Below, one piece after another: positions 37,300 through 46,896 of a stretch of 62,000 bases of DNA. The stretch covers positions 1 to 62,000 of the forward strand of contig NMRA01000400.1 of assembly GCA_002633005.1 (NCBI GenBank). Reading direction: 5' to 3'. The notes below the pieces were generated by a model. It made no database searches. It was given only the letters and a program-made list of their open reading frames with translations, and was not told where the DNA came from. Every line of letters starts with the position of its first letter. The first letter of the stretch is position 1. The translations under genes and the position numbers were made by a program. Origin of the DNA: Phoronis australis. Taxonomy: Eukaryota; Phoronida; Phoronidae.

Positions 37300-37395
37300 A
37301 CTCAAGGGTCCAACGGTGTGCCTCAGTGGGACTCGAACCAACGACTTTGAATAGAGGAAGCAGACACTTATCCCATCAGGCCATACTGCATCCGG
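37300..37395 (-). repeat. tRNA-like repeat head (candidate SINE), copy 1
   Basis: On the minus strand an A-box-like TGGCCTGATGGGA (37371-37384) is followed about 32 bases later by a good B box GGTTCGAGTCCC (37328-37339), the arrangement of an RNA polymerase III internal promoter. The acceptor ends do not pair and no clear anticodon arm is seen, so it is not a working tRNA gene. It is more likely the head of a tRNA-derived SINE. No poly-A or simple-repeat tail was delimited. Confidence 0.4.
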
Positions 37396-38035
37396 TAAAC
37401 AGCCTAAATCAAGTTTGTCTTTGTGAAGATAGACATGCAGCAGCTTTAAAAATAGACCGGGGATTTCCCTTGCTTTACAAACGTGCAAATTAATAAATTT
37501 GTAATGTGATTAAAAATCATCCCACCAACTATCCGTTTACGTCACCAGAGCACATTAACACCGGTAAAGCTTATTGTGAGATCAAAAGTAGATTAAGTCC
37601 TTTGAAGAATGTCCTTAAGAACGCTGCCACAGACACACATCACCTATCAATTTGTTGTCCGTCCATGACGTCATGAAGTGACAATCTCCGAGGTAACTAC
37701 CTGCAGGTTGTGTTGTTGCAGAGTTGTCACGTTGGTTTGACGTGGTTTTTCTATCAATTATGCGCCTCTTCAAATATTAATCTGAGGCTGTTTAACATGT
37801 AGTCTCAATTCTCCTTGGACAGACAAAGTCTGATGGTTTCGATCAAGTTTTGGAGATATACGATGCATTCCGTCAGTGACCCTCCAACCAAAAGTTTTTT
37901 TGGTCTCTTTCAAATCTTCGAGCTTGTATACGGTGTTTATATATAATTCGTTAGTGACTGGTCGAATAAGCTGAAACAATAGACTTTCACGTTCGGTGAC
38001 GTGTGTATGCTCATAAATTATTCTATGCTTGATTT

Positions 38036-38155
38036 GTTCTGATGTTTTTTCTTCGTAAGTCAACAGGATCGTTTAAATGCTGAGGATATAGCTTTGTTCT
38101 GATGTTTTCTCTTCGTAGGTCAACAGGACCCGTTTAAATGCTGAGAATATAGCTA
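38036..38155 (+). repeat. 60-bp tandem duplication upstream of the gene, copy 1
   Basis: Two adjacent ~60-bp units, 38036-38095 and 38096-38155, share TGTTCTGATGTTTT, CTTCGTA-GTCAACAGGA and CGTTTAAATGCTGAG. The same pair occurs in copy 2 at about 42419-42537, so the duplication predates the split of the two copies. It lies directly upstream of the ATG and could be part of the promoter or 5' leader. Confidence 0.8.
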
Positions 38156-38186
38156 GCTGCATGCTAAAGTTTGGTCACTCGCCGTC

Positions 38187-38815
38187 ATGGGAGTACCCAT
38201 TAGCATGCTTAGATGTGGCTGGTTCACGGAGGACGACATAGAAACATGGCTGAAAAGCGACTCCAAGCCCAAGATATTTGGGGAAAAGGGCAATATGTCG
38301 TACACAGAATACGCCAGAAAGGTAACGGTGCACTTGTCTTCGATGAAGTTAGACGAAAAACACAAGGGAAAAATAATCTGCTACGAGAAAGTTAAAGGGG
38401 ACCGTATATCGCGGACGAATTACGTCGATAGAGTCGACGAAGGAGTACTTGTCACCAATACGTCCAAGAACCTATTCGGTCGTGCATTCTTGCGAATGAG
38501 TCCAAAGCTCTATCCATTAGGTGTTCAGAAGCATAGTGAATACGGCAAATGCTTGGTTTCAGCGCCAGCAAAAATCATAACAATTTCTGTAAGATTAGAC
38601 GGCATTCCACAGCGTTTGTGTCGGCAGCATGGTCACACTCAGCACGTGCCCGATTCTTTCTTCTCGTGGTTAGTCTCCAACGAAAACGAGACCGTAACGA
38701 TAGACATTCCGATATGGAATCCAGGTGAACCCACGTCAAGTATAACACCAGATATTCATAGTGTAGGTGATAATAAGTCAATTGACGGCACGCCTCGTGG
38801 AACACCAACTGGACG
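38187..38815 (+). pseudogene. Truncated copy of the unrecognised 316-aa gene
   Basis: Begins at the same ATG as the complete gene at 42569 and encodes the same first ~209 residues, differing only at two synonymous third positions (ATT/ATA and TCT/TCG). It ends at the N at 38816, where the sequence changes to an inverted satellite unit. It is therefore a broken gene if copy 1 is real, or one end of an allelic contig if copy 1 is an assembly artefact. I favour the second reading. Confidence 0.85.
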
Positions 38816-38816
38816 N

Positions 38817-39157
38817 GCGGGTACTCCCCACCACTGAAATTGTCTGGCAGTGACCAATTTTGATACAATGGATGACGTAGCAGGTATTGAAGGCAGTTTT
38901 AAGTGGTTACCAGAAAAGTTGATCTAGCTCAATTTTTTAGTGCAATTCTCTTGGCTCCCCTGACCACACCCACCAGAGCGAACCTGCCAGACGGCCATTT
39001 CCAAGCATCAGGATACGCATAGAGCACTGTGGCACCAAAGAAAATTGGTTACCTTTTCATGCCCAAAAAAGCTCTGGGATCCCGGTCTATAACCCCTCCG
39101 TCGATTTTAATGAAACCCTTTTAAACGAAAACTTCACCAGTTACCTCAAAAATGGTG
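38817..39157 (-). repeat. Inverted satellite fragment between the two duplication copies
   Basis: The reverse complement of 38817-38950 matches the satellite unit of 34312-35011 (TGCCAGACAATTTCAGTGGTG, TTGAGCTAGATCAA, GGTAACC). The remainder to 39157 has weaker similarity (a further CCTGCCAGACGG and GGTTACC). Satellite units of opposite orientation thus flank copy 1. Confidence 0.7.
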
Positions 39158-41448
39158 TTAGGAATTTTCGATTAGTCTGTACGTTTGGTTTCTATGACAA
39201 GGTATCTTTGTAAAAAAATTGAAGTTTTATTCGTCTTTGTCACATTAAGTAAAAACTAGGCTTTTATATCAAAAATCCTAACAGCACTTTTGAGATCGAT
39301 GACTAAATATTTAGTTTGGAAAGTATCAGCGAAATCCATCCAGTCGTTTTTGAGAACTAATGTTCCTAAGTTCAAATAAAGTCGATTTGCCGAAGCCGAG
39401 AAAAAGCCGATTAAACTGGGACAAGTGAAAATCTCAAAGTCTTCGGTTAATTATTCGGTAAAAAATGTTTTCGGTACACATAACCAATACAATCCTTAAC
39501 TATGTTAGTTATTTCAACGTTCACTCACAATGTCAACTGATTTGGCAGTGTGTAACTAACTTAATTATCATTAAAACCTCAATAGACTTTTTTCCCAGCC
39601 AACTTTTACTGTTGTTTACCCACTACTTTCTACGTAAGTCACAGTTCATAGCCTGTACACGTCACGTGATGGGAGAGTGTTACGAAACCAAGTATGAAAT
39701 GGATTACAAAAATCGAATCAGTGGCTAAAGTATGTCGTTAGCATGAGGTCGAAAAATCGAAATGTCAACTTATTATTTGAATTAAGGAATTAGGGTAAGG
39801 ATTTATCTCTTTTCACAACTTTCTGCGTTCATGACCACAGAGGCCTGAGGCGACTCGTAGCATTTCGTTTTCAACGCCAACGGTCGCATGCATGTAGACG
39901 CACAACTCCCTTTGGATCAAAACTACGTTTTGTCTTTGTTTTCCCCGGCACCATTATATCGTAAGTACACCTCGTTGGCTCAATGTTATGGCGACTTTGT
40001 GAATGAAAGGACTGAGGGTATACGAAGCTGTTCTGTACCTGGCGGGAGATTCGATTTAATTGACAGCCCTTTAACCTTTGACCTTGGTTAAGTAGTAAAC
40101 AAATATCCATGCGGTTGTGCGGTTCCAAGGTGGTTCTTCTAAATCTTTTTTTCTCGCTACGCGTTAGGTATTTTGTATTTGAAATTCCCCGAGAATGAAG
40201 ATAAGGTATTTTGCTAGACACAAATGAAATATTATAAAAATGGCCAGCTTTTGTGAATAAAGTTGGAGATAACCTTAAATGGTCGTATTAAACATCACTG
40301 TCTTCAGGCGGTTTTTGTTCCATGCAATCCACTTTCAATGAAACCTAGTTCAACAACTTTTTGCGCTTTTCTAAGAATATTGGGGGTCCATTCCACGCAA
40401 AATCGTTGCGTGTTTTGTATGTCCGTTACCAACTATTCTAATGACCCGGTGACCGCAGCCCACTAGTCGTTAGTTGTCGAAAAATGTCTGCCTCCAGAGT
40501 TCAACTTTACGCAATTTTTGAACTTGCACATCATCGTGGAACGATCCCCAGTTCTTTGACAAGGAATGTTTTCAACAAATCAGAGACAATATTGCGGTCT
40601 GAATTCAGTTCTTTGTGGCAAACTACAGATGAATACAGTTATATTTACAAACAATACAGTGTTTGCCAATAGTTCAGAAATATTCAATTTTTGAAGTTGG
40701 TGCACGCCTAAACAAGATTTTAAGGCTCAGTGTCCTCGTTTCCAAAAAGTAGGCCGACTCTGCATCCACAGCTGTCAAGAAATTCCTCGCAATAGTGTTA
40801 AAGCTGAACATAGGAGCCCCTTAAAATCCTTGTGGAACAGCACTGGCCGTCCACTTTGGAAAGTCCGATGATAACACTGAACCATAAATGAGATGATTTT
40901 AAAATCTTTGAGGACTATAATGTATCGGGACTTTGCTAAACATGTATTGTGTCCTCAATAAATAAATTTAAAAATATTAATAATGATTTTAATAATAATA
41001 ACGATAACGAAAACGAAGCGATAACGAGTAATGCTAGTGATAGCAGTAACATTAATAGCAGTGACAGTAGTGATGGTAATGTAATACTAATAAAAATGAT
41101 AATAGGTAGCAAATTCATGTCGTGTCAGCCCGTCTCATTCCTATAGAAGATGTATACGAAAAGCGCAGCCCAAAAGGGTGTTTTTTCACAGAAAAAAAAT
41201 CTCCAAAATGGCGCCATTTCCGAAAAAAATATATCTAAAAGGTGGCTTTCCTGAATTTCCGAAACAAAAGTGAGAGAATTTTTACACAAATTAGTCTCTA
41301 AATGGGTCACTTTTTTGTTCGAGCCCACTCTCTAAACGGGTCGGTATTCAAATTTATTTGGGCGGCACTCCTCATCTAAAAATATTCCAGTACCCCTCGG
41401 CCGTGTCAGACACCACTTGTTCGTGATTTTGGTAATTTTCTTTGCAAT

Positions 41449-41575
41449 ATGACGTGGGTTTCGTAAAATGTAACAATGGCACATTTCTCGCATGTGCGTC
41501 ATTGACGTAAAATGCAACAGTTGTTACATTTTACGAAATTGTTACATTTTACGGCGTATGAGGGCGCACACGGCT
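41449..41575 (+). repeat. Palindrome-cluster repeat, copy in duplication copy 2
   Basis: Starts GACGTGGGTTTCGTAAAATG and ends TTACATTTTACGGCGTATGAGGG. Contains four TGTTACATTTTACG-type motifs in both orientations, including CAACAGTTGTTA. Both ends match the inverted copy at 33015-33205, which is longer in the middle. Confidence 0.75.
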
Positions 41576-41699
41576 GTGCCAAGAGTCCCCACAAGTCGGC
41601 TATCTCCCTGAGTTACCTAACGATCCCGTATAAGGTCTTCAGCTTAGTTCGTGTCTGATGGAGCTTAGGGGCTAGAAACCCGACTCAAGGGTCCACAGT

Positions 41700-41775
41700 G
41701 TGCCTCAGTTGGACTCAAACCAACGACTTTGAATAGAGGAAGAGACACTTATCCCATCAGGCCATACTGCTTCCG
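41700..41775 (-). repeat. tRNA-like repeat head (candidate SINE), copy 2
   Basis: Equivalent of 37300-37395. The A-box-like block is identical (41752-41764), but the B box has drifted to GTTTGAGTCCAA (41709-41720) and so is weaker than in copy 1. Same interpretation and same doubts. Confidence 0.35.
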
Positions 41776-42568
41776 GTAAATAGCTTAAATCAAGTTTGTC
41801 TTTGTGAAGTTAGACATGTAGCAGCTTTAAAAATAGACCCGGGATTTCCCTTGCTTTACAAACGTGCAAGTTAATAAAGTTGTAATGTGATTAAAAATCA
41901 TCCCACCAACTATCCGTTTACGTCACCAGAGCACATTAACACCGGTCAAGCTTATTGTGAGATTAAAAGTAGATTAAGCAAGTCCTTTGAAGAATGTCCT
42001 TAAGAATGCTGCCACAGACACATCACCTATCAATTTGTTGTCCGTTCATGACGTCATGAAGTGACAATCTCCGAGATAGCTACCTGCAGGTTGTGTTGTT
42101 GCAGAGTTGTCACGTTGGTTTGACGTGGTTTTTCTATCAATTATGCGCCTCTTCAAATATTAATCTGAGGCTGTTTAACATGTAGTCTCAATTCTCCTTG
42201 GACAGACAAAGTCTGATGGTTTCGATCAAGTTTTGGAGATATACGGTGCATTCCGTCAGTGACTCTCCAACCAAAAGGTTTTTTAGTCTCTTTCAAATCT
42301 TCGAGCTTGTATACGGTGTTTATATACAATTCGTTAGTGACTGGTTGAATAAGCTGAAACAATAGACTTTCACGTTCGGTGACGTGTGTATTCTCATAAA
42401 TTATTCTAAGCTTGATTTGTTCTGATGTTTTCTCTTCGTAAGTCAACAGGATCGTTTAAATGCTGAGGATATAGCTTTTTTCTGATGTTTTCTCTTCGTA
42501 GGTCAACAGGACCGTTTAAATGCTGAGAATATAGCTAGCTGCATGCTAAAGTTTGGTCACTCGCCGTC

Positions 42569-43519
42569 ATGGGAGTACCCATAAGCATGCTTAGATGTGG
42601 CTGGTTCACGGAGGACGACATAGAAACATGGCTGAAAAGCGACTCCAAGCCCAAGATATTTGGGGAAAAGGGCAATATGTCGTACACAGAATACGCCAGA
42701 AAGGTAACGGTGCACTTGTCGTCGATGAAGTTAGACGAAAAACACAAGGGAAAAATAATCTGCTACGAGAAAGTTAAAGGGGACCGTATATCGCGGACGA
42801 ATTACGTCGATAGAGTCGACGAAGGAGTACTTGTCACCAATACGTCCAAGAACCTATTCGGTCGTGCATTCTTGCGAATGAGTCCAAAGCTCTATCCATT
42901 AGGTGTTCAGAAGCATAGTGAATACGGCAAATGCTTGGTTTCAGCGCCAGCAAAAATCATAACAATTTCTGTAAGATTAGACGGCATTCCACAGCGTTTG
43001 TGTCGGCAGCATGGTCACACTCAGCACGTGCCCGATTCTTTCTTCTCGTGGTTAGTCTCCAACGAAAACGAGACCGTAACGATAGACATTCCGATATGGA
43101 ATCCAGGTGAACCCACGTCAAGTATAACACCAGATATTCATAGTGTAGGTGATAATAAGTCAATTGACGGCACGCCTCGTGGAACACCAACTGGACGATT
43201 GTCACGTAAAGGGCGCTGGGTCTCCACTTTGTCGCACGGTAGCGCATGTGCTAAAGCGTTCCATGACTTCATCAACTCGATTCCGAACGGATACCACGAA
43301 ATAGTCATAGAAGTCGGTTTCATGTATAATTGCGACGAGCTGCTGTTGTTACCGCTCGAGAAATATAACTCCTCGGTGGGTCAAAGCGGACATGTTTGGA
43401 TGAAGGAATACTTCAGCGGGACAGAGTTCGTAACAGCAGGTGCTTCAAAGGAAAGGGGGTTGAAAGCGTATCCTATTGTTCTTGCGAGTGGCACACTTAA
43501 ATTGCACAAGTCTGAATAG
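42569..43519 (+). CDS. Unrecognised intronless protein, 316 aa
   Basis: The ATG at 42569 has a good context (GCCGTCATGG, G at +4) and is preceded 33 bases upstream by an in-frame TAG, so the start is well placed. The stop is at 43517-43519. I do not recognise the family. The protein has no signal peptide or membrane segment and should be soluble. It has a charged N-terminal third, a short linker rich in Ser/Thr/Pro/Gly (SVGDNKSIDGTPRGTPTG, residues ~190-208), and a C-terminal third with hydrophobic strands (HEIVIEVGFMYNCDELLLLP). The best evidence for coding is the duplicate at 38187: over ~629 bp only two differences occur, both synonymous, while non-coding flanks show frequent substitutions and indels. 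AATAAA signals follow at 44103 and 44191. It could also end a multi-exon gene whose upstream exons I cannot see. Confidence 0.8.
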   Translation: MGVPISMLRCGWFTEDDIETWLKSDSKPKIFGEKGNMSYTEYARKVTVHLSSMKLDEKHKGKIICYEKVKGDRISRTNYVDRVDEGVLVTNTSKNLFGRAFLRMSPKLYPLGVQKHSEYGKCLVSAPAKIITISVRLDGIPQRLCRQHGHTQHVPDSFFSWLVSNENETVTIDIPIWNPGEPTSSITPDIHSVGDNKSIDGTPRGTPTGRLSRKGRWVSTLSHGSACAKAFHDFINSIPNGYHEIVIEVGFMYNCDELLLLPLEKYNSSVGQSGHVWMKEYFSGTEFVTAGASKERGLKAYPIVLASGTLKLHKSE

Positions 43520-45220
43520 AGTTTTCAAGATTTCATTAATTTCCTTAACCATGCATATTTTGTAAAGTGCTTTGGGTGAAATGAGGGGTGCTTTTTCAGG
43601 AATGGTCTTGATAAAAGGGTACCAGACCCGGTTTTGGATTATTAACAAATATTCAAAACGTCTTTCCTGTCTATTTTTGTGAAATAATATAATACTATGT
43701 AACCATCGACAACCTATATGTGACACAGAGAGTGTGGGCTTTCAGTTGAATCCTGCTTATATCACTCAAGTGGTTGGCAGGTGACACAACGATGATTGTT
43801 TGAAATCACTAAAACTAGGTTTAGTATCCTTTCAAGGCAGGTGAGGTGTTTGAAGGAATGTTCCTTTGCTCTGCCAAGTCTGAAAAGAATTTCTCCTCCT
43901 GAGCTCTACGTACAGGACATGTATGTCCCGTGAATGTCCTAAATTAGTACATGGTCAGCTCGTGGTCACTCACTAGGACATTAGTTTCCTTCTGGTGGTA
44001 TCTTGTCGTACACTAATACAAACAGCTTGACAAAGAACATACAGAGTGACATGGTCAACCTAATGTGTAGATCTAGGTCCAAACTATATGTGAAATCAAG
44101 CTAATAAATGGATCCTCAAAGGCCTTTATTTTCATAGCGAACTTTATTCCATCCAACCAAATCATACTGTCCAAAGCAACTCAGTGTACAAATAAAGAAT
44201 TGTTTCCACGTCACGTGACACCCTGCACTGAGCAAACAAAGCAGCTTATTTTACATATAACTATCTTTGAACAAGTCTCATGTAGTAATCAATTGAATTT
44301 ATATGTCTCCGTGGAGAATCTACTTTCATCCGTGTTCTCACAGACAAATGTGTGACTTCATTCCACCAGGTGGTGCGTCAGTTAACATAAGCCTTCCATG
44401 ACTAAATACATCAAATTTAAACTTAATTTTGACTATTTTTGCAATTTTGTACAATGCCATTATGACGGTCTAACTCATCCCAGGTTTAGCGGTACGTATG
44501 GTTAGTGGTAATACTGAGGGACTGCCCACCTTCAGTTATTGATCCAAACTTATGTAGACAGACAACCTAATTTCACTAAAATTCTACGTTTTCTAAAATT
44601 GTGTTATGAGCAACAATAAACAGTGTTAAATTGGGGCTAACATCGGAAGGTTATTTCTCAGAAATGGGTAGCGTGATTTAAATTTAAGATAGTTTGATAT
44701 ATGCAATCTACCCCAAAATTCCTTTATAGAATTGCATTTTAGATGTTTCAATTTTACATTAGGTGTTTTCAGTCGAAAATTTTGATTCTTACACAAAAAT
44801 CAAAACGTTGCGCGAGGCAAAGACCAATCAATCACTAAAGAAGAAATATTTAATCAAAAGATTTTTGACTCTTTTGTTTTGCTATGAATATAATTTTCAC
44901 TTTTTTGCCAACTATAACTAAAATGCATGACCACTAACAGGTTGTTCTAATATTTTAAAATTAAATTATATACATTTTTAACTCCAGAACGTACTTGCTT
45001 CAATTCAGTTTTGTACCTTAATACACAAACAGGCCGATACACGTATTCCTAATCCTAACGAAAATTCAAACATATGACCTTAAACATATACGGTATTTTA
45101 TTTGGTCAATAAACTCATAAAAGTAACCAATAAATTTCACGCTGACAATAAAATTTTCATCAACTGGTACATGAATTTTGATTCATGCCCCGGTTATCCC
45201 TTTCTGCTACAAACTTCCAG
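43520..45220. other. 3' flank of the 316-aa gene, otherwise non-coding
   Basis: AT-rich sequence with candidate polyadenylation signals AATAAA at 44103-44108 and 44191-44196. No further gene is recognised. Confidence 0.5.
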
Positions 45221-45403
45221 GACTTTATACGCGGCAAGAAAATTCATTGGGTAACAGGCGCAATAGTTGCGATAGGCATAGACAAAACGAGGCCTCATCT
45301 CTCCACGGCATCTGGCCCAACGCTTCTGTCGCCACCGATACTGGCGGCACTGTCCCCACAAACACCGGCAGCGACACCAACGGCAGCTTTGTCTGAAGAA
45401 TAA
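45221..45403 (+). CDS. Possible terminal exon of an unknown gene
   Basis: A GC-richer island in AT-rich DNA. A plausible splice acceptor (TTATCCCTTTCTGCTACAAA then CTTCCAG, ending 45220) precedes an open frame starting DFIRGKKIHWVTGAIVAIGI and ending in a Pro/Ala/Thr-rich tail with a stop at 45401-45403. Another plus frame over the same bases is also open to about 45396, so the frame is uncertain. No domain is recognised and no other exon was found. Confidence 0.2.
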   Translation, partial: DFIRGKKIHWVTGAIVAIGIDKTRPHLSTASGPTLLSPPILAALSPQTPAATPTAALSEE

Positions 45404-45444
45404 CAGAAAACAGCACGTTTGATTTCATACCATGTATATACAAT

Positions 45445-45632
45445 GCATTATACAGGTCTTCATTGGTTTGACAAAGAAGGTCTTTAGAACGTATTTCGTA
45501 TTACGCAGATCCTAATTGCACAAGACAAAGAACGTCAGAATAATGCACTGTATAAAGGTCCTCATTTCACAAGACAAAGACAGTATGTAAAATGCACTGC
45601 GTATTCTACAGATCTCATTGCACAATACACAC
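45445..45632 (+). repeat. Degenerate ~60-bp tandem repeat
   Basis: About three diverged units each carry a block like GCA(G/C)ATC-CATT-CACAAGACAAAGA followed by AATGCACTG. Spacing is roughly 55-65 bp, with many substitutions and indels. Confidence 0.5.
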
Positions 45633-46097
45633 ATTGAACTTCTTTTTAGGGCCAAAGGTAAGCCGCATCCCTTCCAATTAGGAATACTGTGACCACTATA
45701 TTGTTTCAAATCTACCCCTGCCAAGAGTTATAAAATGCCACTGCTTAATCTCAACTTCTGTCACAAAAATAAGGTTTTGAGACTACTTTCATTTGGTCTC
45801 AAATTGCTCCTTATTGAGATTAGAAGTGGTTTCTCAACTATGTAACTACTGACAGTTCGTTATGTCTTGCCACACAAGGCTCAGTATCTTGGCTTACCTT
45901 CGACGAGTCACTTCGTCGGCTATACGTGTAGGTATAGACAGAAACAAACCACTGCAAGTATGTCCAAAATTTCTGATAATCTGACCAAGGAACACGTTGA
46001 AGCGTCATTAAACATATTACGTGGTCTAATTTGAAAGACTCTTGTTCTTTGGAGCTACAATGGTTGTCAAAGTACATGGATATCGGCAAAACCGACT

Positions 46098-46307
46098 TTC
46101 CATTACGTTGAGACATTCCTTTGTAAGAAAAGAGTGGAATTCCATTACGTTGAGACATTCTTTTGTAAGAAAAGAGTGGAATTCCATTACGTTGAGACAT
46201 TCCTTTGTAAGAAAAGAGTGGAATTCCATTACGTTGAGACATTCCTTTGTAAGAAAAGAGTGGAATTCCATTACGTTGAGACATTCCTTTGTAAGAAAAG
46301 AGTGGAA
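46098..46307 (+). repeat. 42-bp minisatellite, five near-identical units
   Basis: Five head-to-tail copies of a 42-bp unit (TTCCATTACGTTGAGACATT, then CCTTTGTAAG and AAAAGAGTGGAA) with a single visible variant (TTCTTTTG for TTCCTTTG in unit 2). Because 42 is a multiple of three, several frames on both strands stay open through it, giving spurious 14-residue repeat proteins. Confidence 0.95.
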
Positions 46308-46640
46308 TTCCAGCATTCCGTGTGTATTTGTAAACACTTACGCATTGAAAATTGTATGTTTTTCTACACTTGGCCAAAATTCACTTGATGGTGCAGAGGA
46401 AAACCGTGTTAACTTTTCACTCTCTGAATAGTATTTGACAAAAGGAAATTGGATGCGCGTTTTGTAAACCCAAGACATTCTCGAGAAACTTGTGGACCCA
46501 AACAGTTGACACTTATGAAACAAAAATGTGAACTCTGCATGTATGTATAATGCGACGCTTTAGCCTTACCGATCCAACTACTCGGTGGAATATATTTCGT
46601 AATTTTATTCGAGCAAGGTTCCGAATTTACTTTCAAAACC

Positions 46641-46896
46641 CTGCGCGCACCCATGGGGGAGGGGGCAGCTCGGAGATACATGTAGAAACAGGTCCCCCTT
46701 TGGCGAAGTGGGCAAAAAAGTCCGCCTCAGAGAAATAAAAAGTCCGAGAAAACGACACAAAAGACCACCAAAAAGGCGCGAAAGCACTATTCATAGCCCG
46801 GGACGCGCTACCCCAGTTTTTTAGTCCCCGTTTTTTTGTTACTAAAAGGTCCACATTGGTAAAAATTCGAGCTTCCCCTATATTTTAGGCTGGGTG
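46641..46896 (+). repeat. Dispersed repeat family A, copy 2
   Basis: Shares with 48711-48956 the blocks GCGCGCACCCA, TTTGGCGAAGTGG, AAAAGTCCGAGAAAACGA, AAAAGGCGCGAA and ACTAAAAGGTCCACATTG, ending near CTATATTTTAG. The inverted copy is at 72-306. Identity by eye is roughly 75-80%. Confidence 0.75.

Larger units (their letters stand above)
35013..38815 (+). repeat. Segmental duplication, copy 1 (possible mis-placed allele)
   Basis: Aligns end to end with 39158-43197. By eye the two differ by a few percent, with scattered small indels and one ~260-bp segment (equivalent to about 41250-41512) missing here. Both ends coincide with single N characters (35012 and 38816). The copy stops in the middle of the coding region that copy 2 completes. 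It contains AT-rich ATAATA/GATAACGA low-complexity DNA at 36840-36970, the palindrome-cluster repeat at 37128-37190 and a tRNA-like repeat at 37300-37395. Confidence 0.9.
39158..43197 (+). repeat. Segmental duplication, copy 2 (complete)
   Basis: Counterpart of 35013-38815, starting with the same TGTTAGGAATTTTCGATTAG. It is longer than copy 1 because it keeps the ~260 bp around 41250-41512, and it runs without a break into the rest of the coding region (43198-43519). Low-complexity ATAATA/GATAACGA DNA lies at about 40975-41060. Confidence 0.9.

Noticed and set aside
37770-38063. 97-residue minus-strand open frame, preserved in copy 2 at 42153-42446, divergent from the 316-aa gene
   Set aside because: There is no ATG (it opens at TTG soon after a stop). 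Between copies it has about nine substitutions, at least four changing residues, unlike the neighbouring gene. It could be an exon, but conservation does not support a gene.
46026-46431. Overlapping 84-179-residue open frames with 14-residue repeats
   Set aside because: They are the 42-bp minisatellite read in several frames of both strands; no start context and no unique sequence of note.
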